NCBI GenBank assembly: GCA_963714425.1
Contig: CAVQOI010000015.1
Location: 62,001 to 126,000, forward strand
Source: DATCYX01 sp963714425
GTDB lineage: Bacteria > Chloroflexota > Anaerolineae > Anaerolineales > UBA4823
Direction: 5' to 3'
DNA: 64,000 bases
Part shown: piece after piece, positions 44,233 through 52,604 of the stretch
Layout: each line of letters begins with the position of its first letter
How positions within the stretch are numbered: the stretch's first letter is position 1
Notes under the pieces: generated by a model
Seen by the model: only the letters and a program-made list of their open reading frames with translations
The model's database searches: none
Told to the model about the DNA's origin: nothing
Position numbers and translations under genes: made by a program

Positions 44233-45348
44233 ATGAGCGCAATTCGGGTATTAGTTGGTACGCGCAAAGGCGCCTTTATCCTGACAGCCGATGCCAAACG
44301 CCAAAGTTGGAATGTCGGTGGTCCATATTTTGCTGGCTGGGAGATTTATCATCTCAAGGGTTCCCCCGCTAATCCAGACCGTCTGTACGCATCGCAGTCC
44401 ACCGGGTGGTTTGGGCAGGTGATGCAGCGCTCAAATGACGGCGGCAAGACTTGGGAACCAGCAGGCAACGAGTTTATATACGAAGGAGTGCCAGGCACGC
44501 ATCAGTGGTATGACGGCACGCAACACCCGTGGGAGTTTAAGCGGGTCTGGTATTTAGAGCCCTCGCCAACCGACCCTGATACGGTTTACGCCGGTGTGGA
44601 GGACGCTGCCCTTTTCCGCACGGTAGATGGCGGGCAAACTTGGCAGGAGCTTCCAGGGCTCAGGAGCGTCAAAGGGAATTTGTGGCAGCCTGGGGCAGGC
44701 GGGTTGTGCCTGCACAACATTGTCTTGAATCCAGGCGACTCCAACCGGATTTACATCGCCATCTCGGCGGCAGGCGCCTTCCGCACTGACGATGGAGGGG
44801 TGACGTGGCGCGCAGCGAATCAAGGTTTGCGCTCAGATGACGAACTACCCGATTCAAGCGCGGAGGTTGGTCATTGTGTTCACAGCATTGCCATGCACCC
44901 TTCACGCCCGGATGTTCTCTTCATGCAGAAGCATTGGGATGTGATGCGCAGCGACAATGCCGGTGAGTCATGGTACGAGGTCAGTGGCAACCTACCTTCC
45001 GACTTTGGTTTCCCGATAGCAATTCACGCCCACGAGCCAGAGACGGTCTATGTCGTCCCGATCAAGAGCGACTCGGAGCATTACCCACCCGAGGGCAAGC
45101 TGCGCGTGTACCGCAGCCGGACAGGAGGCAATGAATGGGAGGCGCTCACCAAAGGCTTGCCCCAAAGCAACTGCTACGTCAACGTATTGCGCAGCGCCCT
45201 GGCCGTAGATACGATGGATCCTTGCGGTGTCTACTTAGGCACCACAGGTGGGCAGGTGTATGCCTCGGCGGATTCCGGCGATAGCTGGTCGCCCATCGTG
45301 CGCGACCTTCCCGCAGTGCTGTCAGTTGAAGTCCAGACCTTGCCATGA
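44233..45348 (+). CDS. BNR/YCF48-like beta-propeller protein
   Basis: A 371-residue protein of the WD40/YVTN/BNR (sialidase-like, VPS10-like) group. Repeats carry the Asp-box S-x-D-x-G-x-T-W pattern: RSNDGGKTWEP, RTVDGGQTWQE, RTDDGGVTWRA, RSDNAGESWYE and SADSGDSW. No sialidase active-site set is visible, and no signal peptide, so it is probably cytoplasmic. Start at 44233 with AGGAG upstream; an ORF beginning at 43987 in this frame is only the shadow of the previous gene. Its stop overlaps the MoaD-like start (ATGA). Confidence 0.88.
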   Translation: MSAIRVLVGTRKGAFILTADAKRQSWNVGGPYFAGWEIYHLKGSPANPDRLYASQSTGWFGQVMQRSNDGGKTWEPAGNEFIYEGVPGTHQWYDGTQHPWEFKRVWYLEPSPTDPDTVYAGVEDAALFRTVDGGQTWQELPGLRSVKGNLWQPGAGGLCLHNIVLNPGDSNRIYIAISAAGAFRTDDGGVTWRAANQGLRSDDELPDSSAEVGHCVHSIAMHPSRPDVLFMQKHWDVMRSDNAGESWYEVSGNLPSDFGFPIAIHAHEPETVYVVPIKSDSEHYPPEGKLRVYRSRTGGNEWEALTKGLPQSNCYVNVLRSALAVDTMDPCGVYLGTTGGQVYASADSGDSWSPIVRDLPAVLSVEVQTLP

Positions 45349-45641
45349 TCCGCCTGGTACTCCCCACGCATCTCTGGAGGTTGGCGAACGTCAATCGCGA
45401 GATATCCCTCCTGGTTGAAGGGCCTGCCACGTTGGGCTCGGTGCTTGACGCCTTGGAAGAGAGCTATCCGATGCTGCGCGGGACGGTGCGCGACAACTTG
45501 ACGAAAGAGCGCAGGGCGTTCATCCGATTCTTTGCCTGCGGAGAAGATATCTCCCACGAGCCACCGGATGCGCCCTTGCCAGATGCTGTGGTGACAGGTT
45601 TGGAACCCTTACGTGTGGTGGGCGCGATGGCCGGTGGCTAG
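45345..45641 (+). CDS. MoaD/ThiS-like ubiquitin-fold protein
   Basis: A 98-residue protein with the beta-grasp pattern (IRLVLPTHLWRL, then a helix GSVLDALEESYPMLRG, then VVTGLEPLRVVGAMAGG). It ends in Gly-Gly, the adenylated and thiocarboxylated end of MoaD, ThiS and ubiquitin-like SAMPs, and VVGAMAGG matches the MoaD family end. It overlaps the propeller gene by 4 bases, so they are made in tandem. No E1-like (MoeB/ThiF), MoaE or thiazole-synthesis gene is in the window. Confidence 0.88.
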   Translation: MIRLVLPTHLWRLANVNREISLLVEGPATLGSVLDALEESYPMLRGTVRDNLTKERRAFIRFFACGEDISHEPPDAPLPDAVVTGLEPLRVVGAMAGG

Positions 45642-45812
45642 ACACCGGTAGGTAGAAAGAAGCAGTCCAGCGATCTGAGCCAGGATTTTATCCACCTGAT
45701 ATCGGATTCGGTTTGGCCGCATTCGACGAACCTTTTGAGCTCGTGTGGGTACAACGTGCTTACTCCGCTCGGGAGCCTGGCTCCCAATCGAATGCAAGAA
45801 GGAGACAAGATA

Positions 45813-46250
45813 ATGCGTGTAATTGTTATTATCAAAGCCGATAAGGATAGCGAACAGGGCGTGATGCCGAGCGAGCAACTGCTCGCCGATATGGGAAAGT
45901 ATAACGAAGAATTGGTGAATGCCGGCGTGATGCTGGCGGGCGAGGGGCTGCATCCCAGCTCGAAAGGGAAACGTGTGATTTTCTCGGGGAGCAAAAGGAC
46001 CGTGATCGATGGCCCCTTCGCTGAGGCTAAGGAGCTGGTCGCCGGCTTCTGGTTGTGGCAGGTCAAGTCGATGGACGAAGCCGTCGAATGGGTCAAGCGT
46101 ATGCCCAATCCGCTCGAAAGCGAGAGTGCTGTTGAGATCCGCCCGGTATTCGAGGCGGAGGACTTTGGCGCTGAGTTCACACCCGAGCTCCGGGAGCAGG
46201 AAGAACGCCTCCGCGCGCAGATCGAGGCAAAGGCGAAATCCAGTGGGTAA
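45813..46250 (+). CDS. YciI/DGPF-domain protein
   Basis: A 145-residue protein with the YciI-type ferredoxin-like fold: MRVIVIIKAD at the N-terminus and VIDGPFAEAKELVAGFWLWQVKSMDEAVEW, the DGPF block. The family's reaction is uncharacterised. AAGGAG precedes the ATG at 45813; a longer frame from 45735 lacks a start signal. An inverted repeat (GGGAGCC T GGCTCCC, 45771-45785) lies just upstream. Such genes often sit next to an ECF sigma factor, but none is found here. Confidence 0.9.
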   Translation: MRVIVIIKADKDSEQGVMPSEQLLADMGKYNEELVNAGVMLAGEGLHPSSKGKRVIFSGSKRTVIDGPFAEAKELVAGFWLWQVKSMDEAVEWVKRMPNPLESESAVEIRPVFEAEDFGAEFTPELREQEERLRAQIEAKAKSSG

Positions 46251-46719
46251 AGTCACTACATTTCTGACGTTCAAGGAGAGAGGCGAGGAGGCTGTAAACC
46301 TTTATGTCTCTCTGATAAAGAATTCGAAGATCGTGAGCATTGTCCGCAGTGAGGGGAATGGACCCTTTGCCAAGGGCGCCTTGCAGCATGCTTCCTTCCA
46401 GCTTGACGGGCAAGAATTCATGGCGATGGACGGCGGACCTTATTTCAAGTTTGAGCAAGGCTTTTCGCTCTTTATAAGCTGTGAAACACAGGAAGAGATC
46501 GATCGCCTTTGGGATAAACTCTCCGAAGACGGCGAAGAGCTACCTTGTGGCTGGGTCAAGGACAAATACGGCGTGTCTTGGCAAATCATCCCTCCGATCT
46601 TAGGCCAGCTCCTGACTGATCAGGATGCCGAGAAGGCACAGAGGGTGATGGAGGCCATGCTAAAAATGAAAAAAATTGACATCAAAGCCCTGAAACAAGC
46701 CTACGAGCAAAGAGGTTAG
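46243..46719 (+). CDS. VOC-superfamily protein, PhnB-like (second)
   Basis: A 158-residue PhnB-like protein: KVTTFLTFKERGEEAVNLYVSLI, HASFQLDGQEFMAMDGG and CGWVKDKYGVSWQIIP. It has a C-terminal helical tail (about 120-158) beyond the usual fold. The start is GTG at 46243, overlapping the YciI gene by 8 bases; a frame reaching back to 46009 is only a shadow. PhnB-like proteins next to YciI proteins are a recurring pairing. Substrate unknown. Confidence 0.88.
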   Translation: MGKVTTFLTFKERGEEAVNLYVSLIKNSKIVSIVRSEGNGPFAKGALQHASFQLDGQEFMAMDGGPYFKFEQGFSLFISCETQEEIDRLWDKLSEDGEELPCGWVKDKYGVSWQIIPPILGQLLTDQDAEKAQRVMEAMLKMKKIDIKALKQAYEQRG

Positions 46720-46734
46720 CTGGAGGAATAATTA

Positions 46735-46791
46735 GTGAGTTTTCCCATGAGAATCACAGATAAGAGCAAAGTCGCGCATATCTATGGATAA
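46735..46791 (+). CDS. Putative 18-codon leader ORF
   Basis: GGAGG about 8 bases before a GTG opens an 18-codon frame ending at a TAA at 46789-46791. The next gene's ATG (46784) lies inside its last codons, so translation could be coupled. The ATG itself has no Shine-Dalgarno. It may be a remnant of a longer N-terminus or a genuine leader; the encoded peptide is not recognised. Confidence 0.35.
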   Translation: MSFPMRITDKSKVAHIYG

Positions 46792-47335
46792 TCTCACACG
46801 CTCAAGCTGGGAAAACCTTCGCTCGGATGATCGAGAACTTCGAATGAAGGCTTTTTTCGATATCATCAAGATTACGGATCACCCCGTAGACTGGGCATAC
46901 GAAGTTTGGGACGAGATGGTTGCAAACCTGAGCCACAAAGATAACCATCAGAGAGCGATCGCAGCTCAAGTGCTATGCAATCTTGCAAAAAGCGATCCAG
47001 AGAACAGGATCTTGAAGGATTTTCCTGCCCTGCTGGCGGTGACCAGGGATAACAGGTTTGTGACTGCCAGGCACTGCCTGCAGGCAATCTGGAAGGTCGG
47101 CGCGGCCGGCGAAAAACAGAAGGTCTTAGTAGTTGGTGGACTTGAAGGCCGTTATGAGGAGTGCATCACTGAGAAGAACTACACCTTGATCCGCTATGAC
47201 ATCCTCCAGGGGCTCAGGAAGCTCTATGATGAAGTGAATGACAATAGGATAAAAGAGAAAGCTTTGGAGTTGGTTGAATCAGAAAAGGATAATAAATATC
47301 GCAAGAAGTATGCGAAACTCTGGAGGCTCGGGTAA
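46784..47335 (+). CDS. HEAT-repeat protein
   Basis: A 183-residue all-helical protein with paired helices typical of HEAT repeats (DWAYEVWDEMVANLSHKD, HQRAIAAQVLCNLAKSDP, VTARHCLQAIWKVGAAG, TLIRYDILQGLRKLYDEV). Such proteins act as scaffolds or, in the AlkD type, bind DNA; no alkylpurine glycosylase active site is visible here. Start uncertain: the ATG at 46784 depends on coupling to the upstream mini-ORF. Confidence 0.75.
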   Translation: MDNLTRSSWENLRSDDRELRMKAFFDIIKITDHPVDWAYEVWDEMVANLSHKDNHQRAIAAQVLCNLAKSDPENRILKDFPALLAVTRDNRFVTARHCLQAIWKVGAAGEKQKVLVVGGLEGRYEECITEKNYTLIRYDILQGLRKLYDEVNDNRIKEKALELVESEKDNKYRKKYAKLWRLG

Positions 47336-47344
47336 TGTGGAATT

Positions 47345-48301
47345 ATGCTTGCTCCATCTTCTGAGAAGGATATTACTGTGGATTCCAAACAAAATACCCA
47401 AACGCAAGGGCAATACTCAATTCATCCAGGAACCCGTATCGGTTTCGTCTCTCTCATCGTAGCAGACCTGGAACGCCAGCTGCGTTTCTACCAGGAGGTC
47501 CTGGGTTTTTATCTGCATTGGCGCCAGGAGAATGCTGCCGGATTAGGTGCCGGCGGCGCCGACTTGCTTCGATTGGTACAGCAGCCCGGAAGCCAACGCT
47601 ATCCTCGTGTGACAGGTTTGTATCACTTTGCCGTCCTATTCCCAGATCGTCGCGAGCTGGCGCGCGCGGTAGCGCGTTTGTTTGCTGTTCGTTACACCAA
47701 TCACCCTACCGACCATATCATGACTAAGACAACCTATCTCGAGGACCTGGAGGGCAACGGCATCGAGCTCTACGCTGAATCGCCCGAGGATGGAAGCTGG
47801 TCAATGGAGGGTGGGGAATATGTCACTCGTCGTTCGGATGGCACCTTGAGCGATGGCCGCGAGCCGTTAGATGTGAAGGCTTTGTTCGGTCATCTGAATG
47901 ACGATGATCGTTTGGATGTTCCTGTATCCGATAAGACCCGCATTGGTCACGTCCATTTGCATGTACGAAATTTGGATGAAGCCGTGGGTTTCTATCATGG
48001 TGTTATCGGCTTCGATCTCATGGGCGTGGCGAAGTCTTTTCGCGCAGCATTTGTATCGGCGGGTGGCTATCACCACCATATCGGGTTGAATACATGGCAG
48101 GGAGAGGGTGCGCAAGCCCCGCCAGCTGATGCGCTGGGATTGCGTTATTTTTCGGTGGAGTTGCCAGATCGTGCGGAATTGGAAACGCTAGCGCGCCGGG
48201 TCGAGAAGGTGGGTGTAGAGATGTTGCAGGTCGACAATGGCATCCTGGTGCGAGATCCTTCCCAGAACGGCATTATGTTCATGACTCTTTCGGGGGAATG
48301 A
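47345..48301 (+). CDS. VOC-family dioxygenase-like protein with two glyoxalase domains
   Basis: A 318-residue protein with two VOC domains. The first (about 33-150) has RIGFVSLIVADLERQLRFYQEVLGF and GLYHFAVLFPDR. The second (about 190-315) has RIGHVHLHVRNLDEAVGFYHGVIGFDLMG and YHHHIGLNTW. Metal ligands His in each and a Glu in GNGIELYAE are kept. It resembles catechol 2,3-dioxygenase-like enzymes (CatE-type). The 48298 gene overlaps its stop (ATGATG). Confidence 0.9.
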   Translation: MLAPSSEKDITVDSKQNTQTQGQYSIHPGTRIGFVSLIVADLERQLRFYQEVLGFYLHWRQENAAGLGAGGADLLRLVQQPGSQRYPRVTGLYHFAVLFPDRRELARAVARLFAVRYTNHPTDHIMTKTTYLEDLEGNGIELYAESPEDGSWSMEGGEYVTRRSDGTLSDGREPLDVKALFGHLNDDDRLDVPVSDKTRIGHVHLHVRNLDEAVGFYHGVIGFDLMGVAKSFRAAFVSAGGYHHHIGLNTWQGEGAQAPPADALGLRYFSVELPDRAELETLARRVEKVGVEMLQVDNGILVRDPSQNGIMFMTLSGE

Positions 48302-48504
48302 TGGTCACTACTGTCCTGCGCCTGGTCGGTGCCTTGCTGGTCCTGTCGGGGGGAGTCTGGTTCCTGCAAGGGATTAATTTATTGCCAGGAAGCTTCATGA
48401 CTGGCCAGATCCAATGGGCTATTTACGGAGCTATTGCAATCCTTGTTGGCATCAGCTTGCTCCTGTTCGCTCGCCGTCGGAATATTCCCCCACACGGTGA
48501 CTGA
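48298..48504 (+). CDS. Small two-helix membrane protein
   Basis: A 68-residue protein with two membrane helices (about 8-27 and 38-60), a GINLLPGSFMTG turn and a basic tail. It resembles small conserved membrane proteins of unknown function. It starts at ATG 48298 (or the adjacent ATG 48301), overlapping the stop of the VOC gene. End of the plus-strand run. Confidence 0.7.
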   Translation: MMVTTVLRLVGALLVLSGGVWFLQGINLLPGSFMTGQIQWAIYGAIAILVGISLLLFARRRNIPPHGD

Positions 48505-48526
48505 GGCTGGAGCTGCTCCTGCTCTC

Positions 48527-49525
48527 TCAATCGATGGCTGCCATCCCCATCTCCTCGCCGCTCTTAACCCTCGGCCGCCCCGCAAGCCAGCCCTCGTAAA
48601 TCCTCAAGAAGATTACTCCTGTCAGGATCATCAAGCTGCCGCCTACCTGCACACCACTGAACCGCTCACCCAACAATATGTATGCAATGCTGGCAGTAAA
48701 GGCTGGTTCCGTAGTGGCGATCAGGTTAGCAACGCTCGAAGGCAGGTAAGCCAGGCTGACGTTGTACAGCCCAAATCCTGCAACGGTTGGTCCTGCTGCC
48801 AGTAAAAGTAATATCCCCCAGCCGGCGAGAGAATCGCCGAGCCAGAAGAGGTCCGCTGGGTGGGTAGCCGCACCAATCAAGAATTCTCCGGGGAGCAGGT
48901 TGAATAGCAGCAGGAAGGCGGTGGCGAAGCTGAAGGTGTAGAGCAGGGTGGTCCATGGATTCAATCCACGCTGTGACGCTGCGCGCCCCATCAGGCTGTA
49001 GATAGCATACCCCAGGCCTGATAGCACGCCGGTAGTAATGCCCACCACATTGGTCCGCCAGACTCCAGCATCCAGTGCCCCAGAGACCAGGACGCAGCCC
49101 CCCAGGCAGATCAAAACCGCCAGAAGCTTGGCCCAGTCCAGGCGCTCATGCAGCAGCCACCAGCCGAGCAAGGCGGTAAATGCTGCAGAGCAGTATGCCA
49201 GCACCGTGGCAACCGCCGCCCCGTTGAGTGCCACCGAAAGGGTCCACAAGGAGTTGAAGATCGCCAGTACCACTCCATAGGCGATCAGGTAGCGCAGATT
49301 CTGGCGGCTGACGCGCAGCAGAACAGGTCGCAGCAGCCCTATGGCGGGAAGCAAGGTGAGGGATACAAATCCAGCCCGCCAGAAAGCCAGAACCAATGCG
49401 GGTATCTGGTAGGTCTGGGTGAGATAGCGTATGAAAATGGCAGTTGTGGAGAGGATCGCCGCGCTAATCAGGGCGATGGAATAGCCGCGGGTGAGGTGTG
49501 AGCGGGATGGGGTGGCTGTAGACAT
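48527..49525 (-). CDS. EamA/DMT-superfamily membrane transporter (second)
   Basis: A 332-residue protein with about ten membrane helices in two EamA halves (second half with LPSSVANLIATTEPAFTASIAY, the typical repeated block). The substrate cannot be inferred. The start lies 6 bases after a TAGAAT on the minus strand with no SD, so it is probably leaderless. It converges with the 48298 gene with a 22-base gap. Confidence 0.88.
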   Translation of the reverse strand: MSTATPSRSHLTRGYSIALISAAILSTTAIFIRYLTQTYQIPALVLAFWRAGFVSLTLLPAIGLLRPVLLRVSRQNLRYLIAYGVVLAIFNSLWTLSVALNGAAVATVLAYCSAAFTALLGWWLLHERLDWAKLLAVLICLGGCVLVSGALDAGVWRTNVVGITTGVLSGLGYAIYSLMGRAASQRGLNPWTTLLYTFSFATAFLLLFNLLPGEFLIGAATHPADLFWLGDSLAGWGILLLLAAGPTVAGFGLYNVSLAYLPSSVANLIATTEPAFTASIAYILLGERFSGVQVGGSLMILTGVIFLRIYEGWLAGRPRVKSGEEMGMAAID

Positions 49526-49531
49526 AGATTG

Positions 49532-49537
49532 ATTCTA
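49532..49537 (-). promoter_or_regulatory. -10 box for the second EamA gene, leaderless
   Basis: On the minus strand TAGAAT, then 6 bases, then the ATG at 49525. Confidence 0.65.
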
Positions 49538-49614
49538 GGTGAAAATGGGCTGTGTGGATAGGGGTAGCGGGTGCGCCGAACCGCGCTTGCACCTCTCAAT
49601 AGTGCTAACAGCGT

Positions 49615-51396
49615 TCAGCGCAGTCTCGCCAACATCGCCTCGGCCTTCTCGCTTAAATCTGGTCTACCCTGTATCTGCCACCAGCTTACATACGCCTCCA
49701 GCTCACGGCTGATACCGGACCCGCCTTGCATAAACGCCGAGGCTTGCTCGTATTCACCGTTCCAAACGTAGCAGAAAGCCAGGTTCTTTGCCACTCCGCT
49801 GTGGCGCGGATCGATGGCGAACGCTCTTTCCAGGTAAGCTTGGGCGGGTAGGAAATCTTTGCGCAGCAGGTTGACCAGCCCCAGCCGGTAGAGCGCTGTA
49901 AAATTATCCGGATCGAATGCCAGGGCGCTCTCGAACAACCTCTCTGCAGGGGGCAGCGCATCGTTATGGCTGCCATCATCAAATTCCCCGCTGGGAAAGT
50001 CGACCAGGTCCACGCGAGCCATGTGGACTGCCCCAAAATTCGCATTAAAGGCAGATAGTAATGGACGATAAAATACAACGTTCAAGAGGACAAGAATGAG
50101 CAACGTTGCTGCAACATAAAGACTATTGCTCTCCAAGACAGGCCGTCTGTCCTGCGCCTCTGAATCGTGCGTGAGTGCAAAAACGAGGGCGGGTGCCAGG
50201 AATAGGAAAGGTGTGCCCCTCCCAGAGTAGAGCGGGTCATCTGCCAGACCGTGCGCGGCTAATATCACCAAGCCTGCCAATGCAGCGCCATACGCTGTGC
50301 CGCGAGGTGGGTGGCGTAGCCATTGCCAGGCGGTGACCGCCAGAATGATCAAGAAAGAGGCAAGCCCTGCAAGGCCCTGCTCGAGAGCAAGATCCAGGTA
50401 CAGGTTGTGAGCGTAATTAAATAAAAAGAACGGCATGCTGACAATGTAATGCGAATACAGCCCGGCGAAGGAATGCAGCCCGCCGCCCGTATAGGGGAAA
50501 TCCCGTATCAAACGCAGGGTGCCCCGAGCGATCTCCATACGGGAGGCTGTGCTATCGAGCCCTGGCAGGCGCTCAATCAAGCCAATAATTCCTCCAGGAT
50601 ACCTAATCAAGACCAGAGCACCGATAGCAAGGCATAGGATCGATAGAGCGATGAAAACCTGGCTGTGGCTCCAACGGTTCCCTCGATGCAGGCGTCCTGC
50701 TAATCCCCACAGGAGCCAGCTACCCAACCCCAGGCCTAACACCAGCCAGGCAGCCCGCGAGCTGCTCATCATCAAACCCACGGTTGCAATGCCACCACTC
50801 ACCAGGGTGAAGAATGCCAGCTTGCGCTGGTGGTTTTTCCAGCTATCCCAGAGTGAAGCCAGCGTGAAAGGTGTCATCAAGGCGATCAGACCACCCGCGA
50901 TATTGGGGTGCGGCGCCGCTCCCGGCAACCTGGGGCGCAGGGACGCCCAGGCAGTGCCCAACGTTTGGATGAACGTTAGGTCAGCAGGCATGCTGTGCCA
51001 GTCGTAAGTGAACAAGAAATACAGCGAGATCAGCGCCCCAGATCCGCTCAGGAAAGCGTAAACCAGCCACAGATTCTGGTGCGGTTGTCTGGCAATGGCG
51101 TAGTAGATAAATATCGCCCCCACGAGAATCCATAGCTTCCCCAATGCAGCTGGGCGGTCATAGCTTGCCCAGGCGCCGACCAGGGCAGTCAGCAGGAAAA
51201 AAGCTATGGGCAGGTCAAGGGGAGTGCGGCGAAAAGGAAAATGGCGGCGCATGATGCGCCATAGCCAGGGCAAACCCGCCAAAACGAGCGGCAAAGGCGC
51301 AGCCTGGGGCAGCAACCACACCAGGGCACCGCCCAGAGCAGCGCAACCCAGATCTACCAGAGGAGACCATTCGAGCCTGTATTGTTCCCCACGCAT
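49615..51396 (-). CDS. O-antigen ligase-family membrane protein with TPR tail
   Basis: A 593-residue protein with about eleven membrane helices (about 15-425) and an O-antigen ligase/Wzy-type large loop with PYTGGGLHSFAGLYSHY and YAHNLYLDLALEQGL (the H-N of the family). A C-terminal TPR region (about 485-590; DNFTALYRLGLVNLLRKDFLPAQAYLERAFAIDP) follows. It probably joins or polymerises surface glycans outside the membrane. TAAGAT lies 9 bases before the start, with no clear SD. Confidence 0.85.
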   Translation of the reverse strand: MRGEQYRLEWSPLVDLGCAALGGALVWLLPQAAPLPLVLAGLPWLWRIMRRHFPFRRTPLDLPIAFFLLTALVGAWASYDRPAALGKLWILVGAIFIYYAIARQPHQNLWLVYAFLSGSGALISLYFLFTYDWHSMPADLTFIQTLGTAWASLRPRLPGAAPHPNIAGGLIALMTPFTLASLWDSWKNHQRKLAFFTLVSGGIATVGLMMSSSRAAWLVLGLGLGSWLLWGLAGRLHRGNRWSHSQVFIALSILCLAIGALVLIRYPGGIIGLIERLPGLDSTASRMEIARGTLRLIRDFPYTGGGLHSFAGLYSHYIVSMPFFLFNYAHNLYLDLALEQGLAGLASFLIILAVTAWQWLRHPPRGTAYGAALAGLVILAAHGLADDPLYSGRGTPFLFLAPALVFALTHDSEAQDRRPVLESNSLYVAATLLILVLLNVVFYRPLLSAFNANFGAVHMARVDLVDFPSGEFDDGSHNDALPPAERLFESALAFDPDNFTALYRLGLVNLLRKDFLPAQAYLERAFAIDPRHSGVAKNLAFCYVWNGEYEQASAFMQGGSGISRELEAYVSWWQIQGRPDLSEKAEAMLARLR

Positions 51397-51439
51397 ACGT
51401 TGCGTATCTTATCATAAGGTGTGCGATGGAACATAAAAA

Positions 51440-51499
51440 AACTGGTAGCGGGTCGTTTGCCGCTAACCAGTTTTTGTAACTATGAGGGTGGGGAGAGAA
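51440..51499. terminator. Terminator hairpin, repeat copy 1
   Basis: A-run, then ACTGGTAGCGG and its complement CCGCTAACCAG (51461-51470), then T5. It functions in either direction. A near copy lies 106 bases away. Confidence 0.65.
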
Positions 51500-51544
51500 A
51501 AAATAAAATGTTGAGGAAAAAAAACGGTGAGCGGGTCACGACCC

Positions 51545-51608
51545 AAACTGGTTAGCGGGTCGTTTCCCGCTAACCAGTTTTTTGTAATTATGAGGGTGGG
51601 GGAGAGAG
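51545..51608. terminator. Terminator hairpin, repeat copy 2
   Basis: Perfect 15-base arms at 51545-51559 and 51566-51580 around a 6-base loop, followed by T-run and a GGGTGGGGGAGAGA tail shared with copy 1. It ends the radical SAM gene (minus strand), with a further minus-strand T8 near 51517-51524. Confidence 0.7.
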
Positions 51609-51610
51609 AG

Positions 51611-52591
51611 TCACTCGCCCCTAGACTCGATCCCCAGATTGCTGGTGAGCTGCCCGACGATGGGCACTCCCGTATCGGTGGAAGCCCAGCTCAGGTGCTG
51701 CAACCCTACGCTCAAGGCCGATTTCACCGTGGACCAATCGGACAGGAGCATCTTTAAATATGTGAACATTGGACCGGGACGGAATGCCCACTCACGGAAG
51801 GCTCTCTTTTGCCAGTAGAGCAGCTCTTCGGCCCGCAGGTTGGGGTAATCGAGGACGGTACCCTTGTCCATGTCCACCTGCTCCCAGCGCGTCCCCGGGC
51901 GGAACCAGCCGTTTTCCACCACTTCAAAGAAGAAGGGTGTGCCCGGATAGGGCGCAGCCACGTGGAATAAGGCGATGTCCAAAGGCAGCTTCTTGGCGAA
52001 ATCGATCGTCTGCCGGATGGTCTCCACCGTCTCACCTGGAAGACCGATGATGAAGTAACCCCAGTTCTTGATCCCTGCCTCTTTCGCCCAGCGCAGGGCG
52101 CGCTCGGCTTTATCCGGGTAGGCGCCTTTGCGAGCGTGTTTGAGGATCTGCTCGTTGCCGCTCTCGATACCCCAGGAGATTAAGTAATTGCCAGCCTTGC
52201 CCATCACGCGCAGCATCTCTTCATCCACATAATCCACACGGCTGTTGCACGTCCAGCGGATATTGATGTTCTCGCTGATCATAAGCTCGCACAGCTCCAT
52301 AACCTGCTCGCGGTTCACTGTGAACAAGTCGGCATACATATGGATATTATGGATTCCCAGTTCTTTGAGCTTCCACAGCTCCTCCATAATCAGTTTTGGA
52401 GAGCGCACTCGGGCGCTGAATTGGTAGCTGACGTGCTTGATGCAGTACGTACAGCCCGCCGGGCACCCACGGCTGGTAACGATGAATGTGAAGGGACCCT
52501 TGATCATCGGCATCAGGTATTTTTTGAGCGGCAGCCTCTCGTGAAGCGGTACAGGCAGGTCGTCCAGGCTCTGGATAAACGGTCTGGGCAT
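51611..52591 (-). CDS. Radical SAM domain half of a split B12-binding radical SAM protein
   Basis: A 326-residue open frame beginning mid-protein. The radical SAM cluster motif RGCPAGCTYCIKH (C-x3-C-x2-C) lies near residue 43, followed by WGIESGNEQILKHARKG and GLPGETVETI. It is the continuation of the B12-binding frame at 52605-53312: at 52629-52631 an extra base in a run of C (G on the coding strand) shifts the frame. Removing one base gives K-G-L-A-W-R-R-D-D-E-I-A-I-N-M, joining both halves into a protein of about 560 residues. Likely acts in lipid, cofactor or surface-molecule methylation or modification; the substrate is unknown. Confidence 0.85.
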   Translation of the reverse strand: MPRPFIQSLDDLPVPLHERLPLKKYLMPMIKGPFTFIVTSRGCPAGCTYCIKHVSYQFSARVRSPKLIMEELWKLKELGIHNIHMYADLFTVNREQVMELCELMISENINIRWTCNSRVDYVDEEMLRVMGKAGNYLISWGIESGNEQILKHARKGAYPDKAERALRWAKEAGIKNWGYFIIGLPGETVETIRQTIDFAKKLPLDIALFHVAAPYPGTPFFFEVVENGWFRPGTRWEQVDMDKGTVLDYPNLRAEELLYWQKRAFREWAFRPGPMFTYLKMLLSDWSTVKSALSVGLQHLSWASTDTGVPIVGQLTSNLGIESRGE

Positions 52592-52604
52592 GTTGATGGC
52601 GATC

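Noticed and set aside
44554..44905. Minus-strand ORFs opposite the BNR gene
   Set aside because: Shadows of Asp-box repeats in antisense frames.
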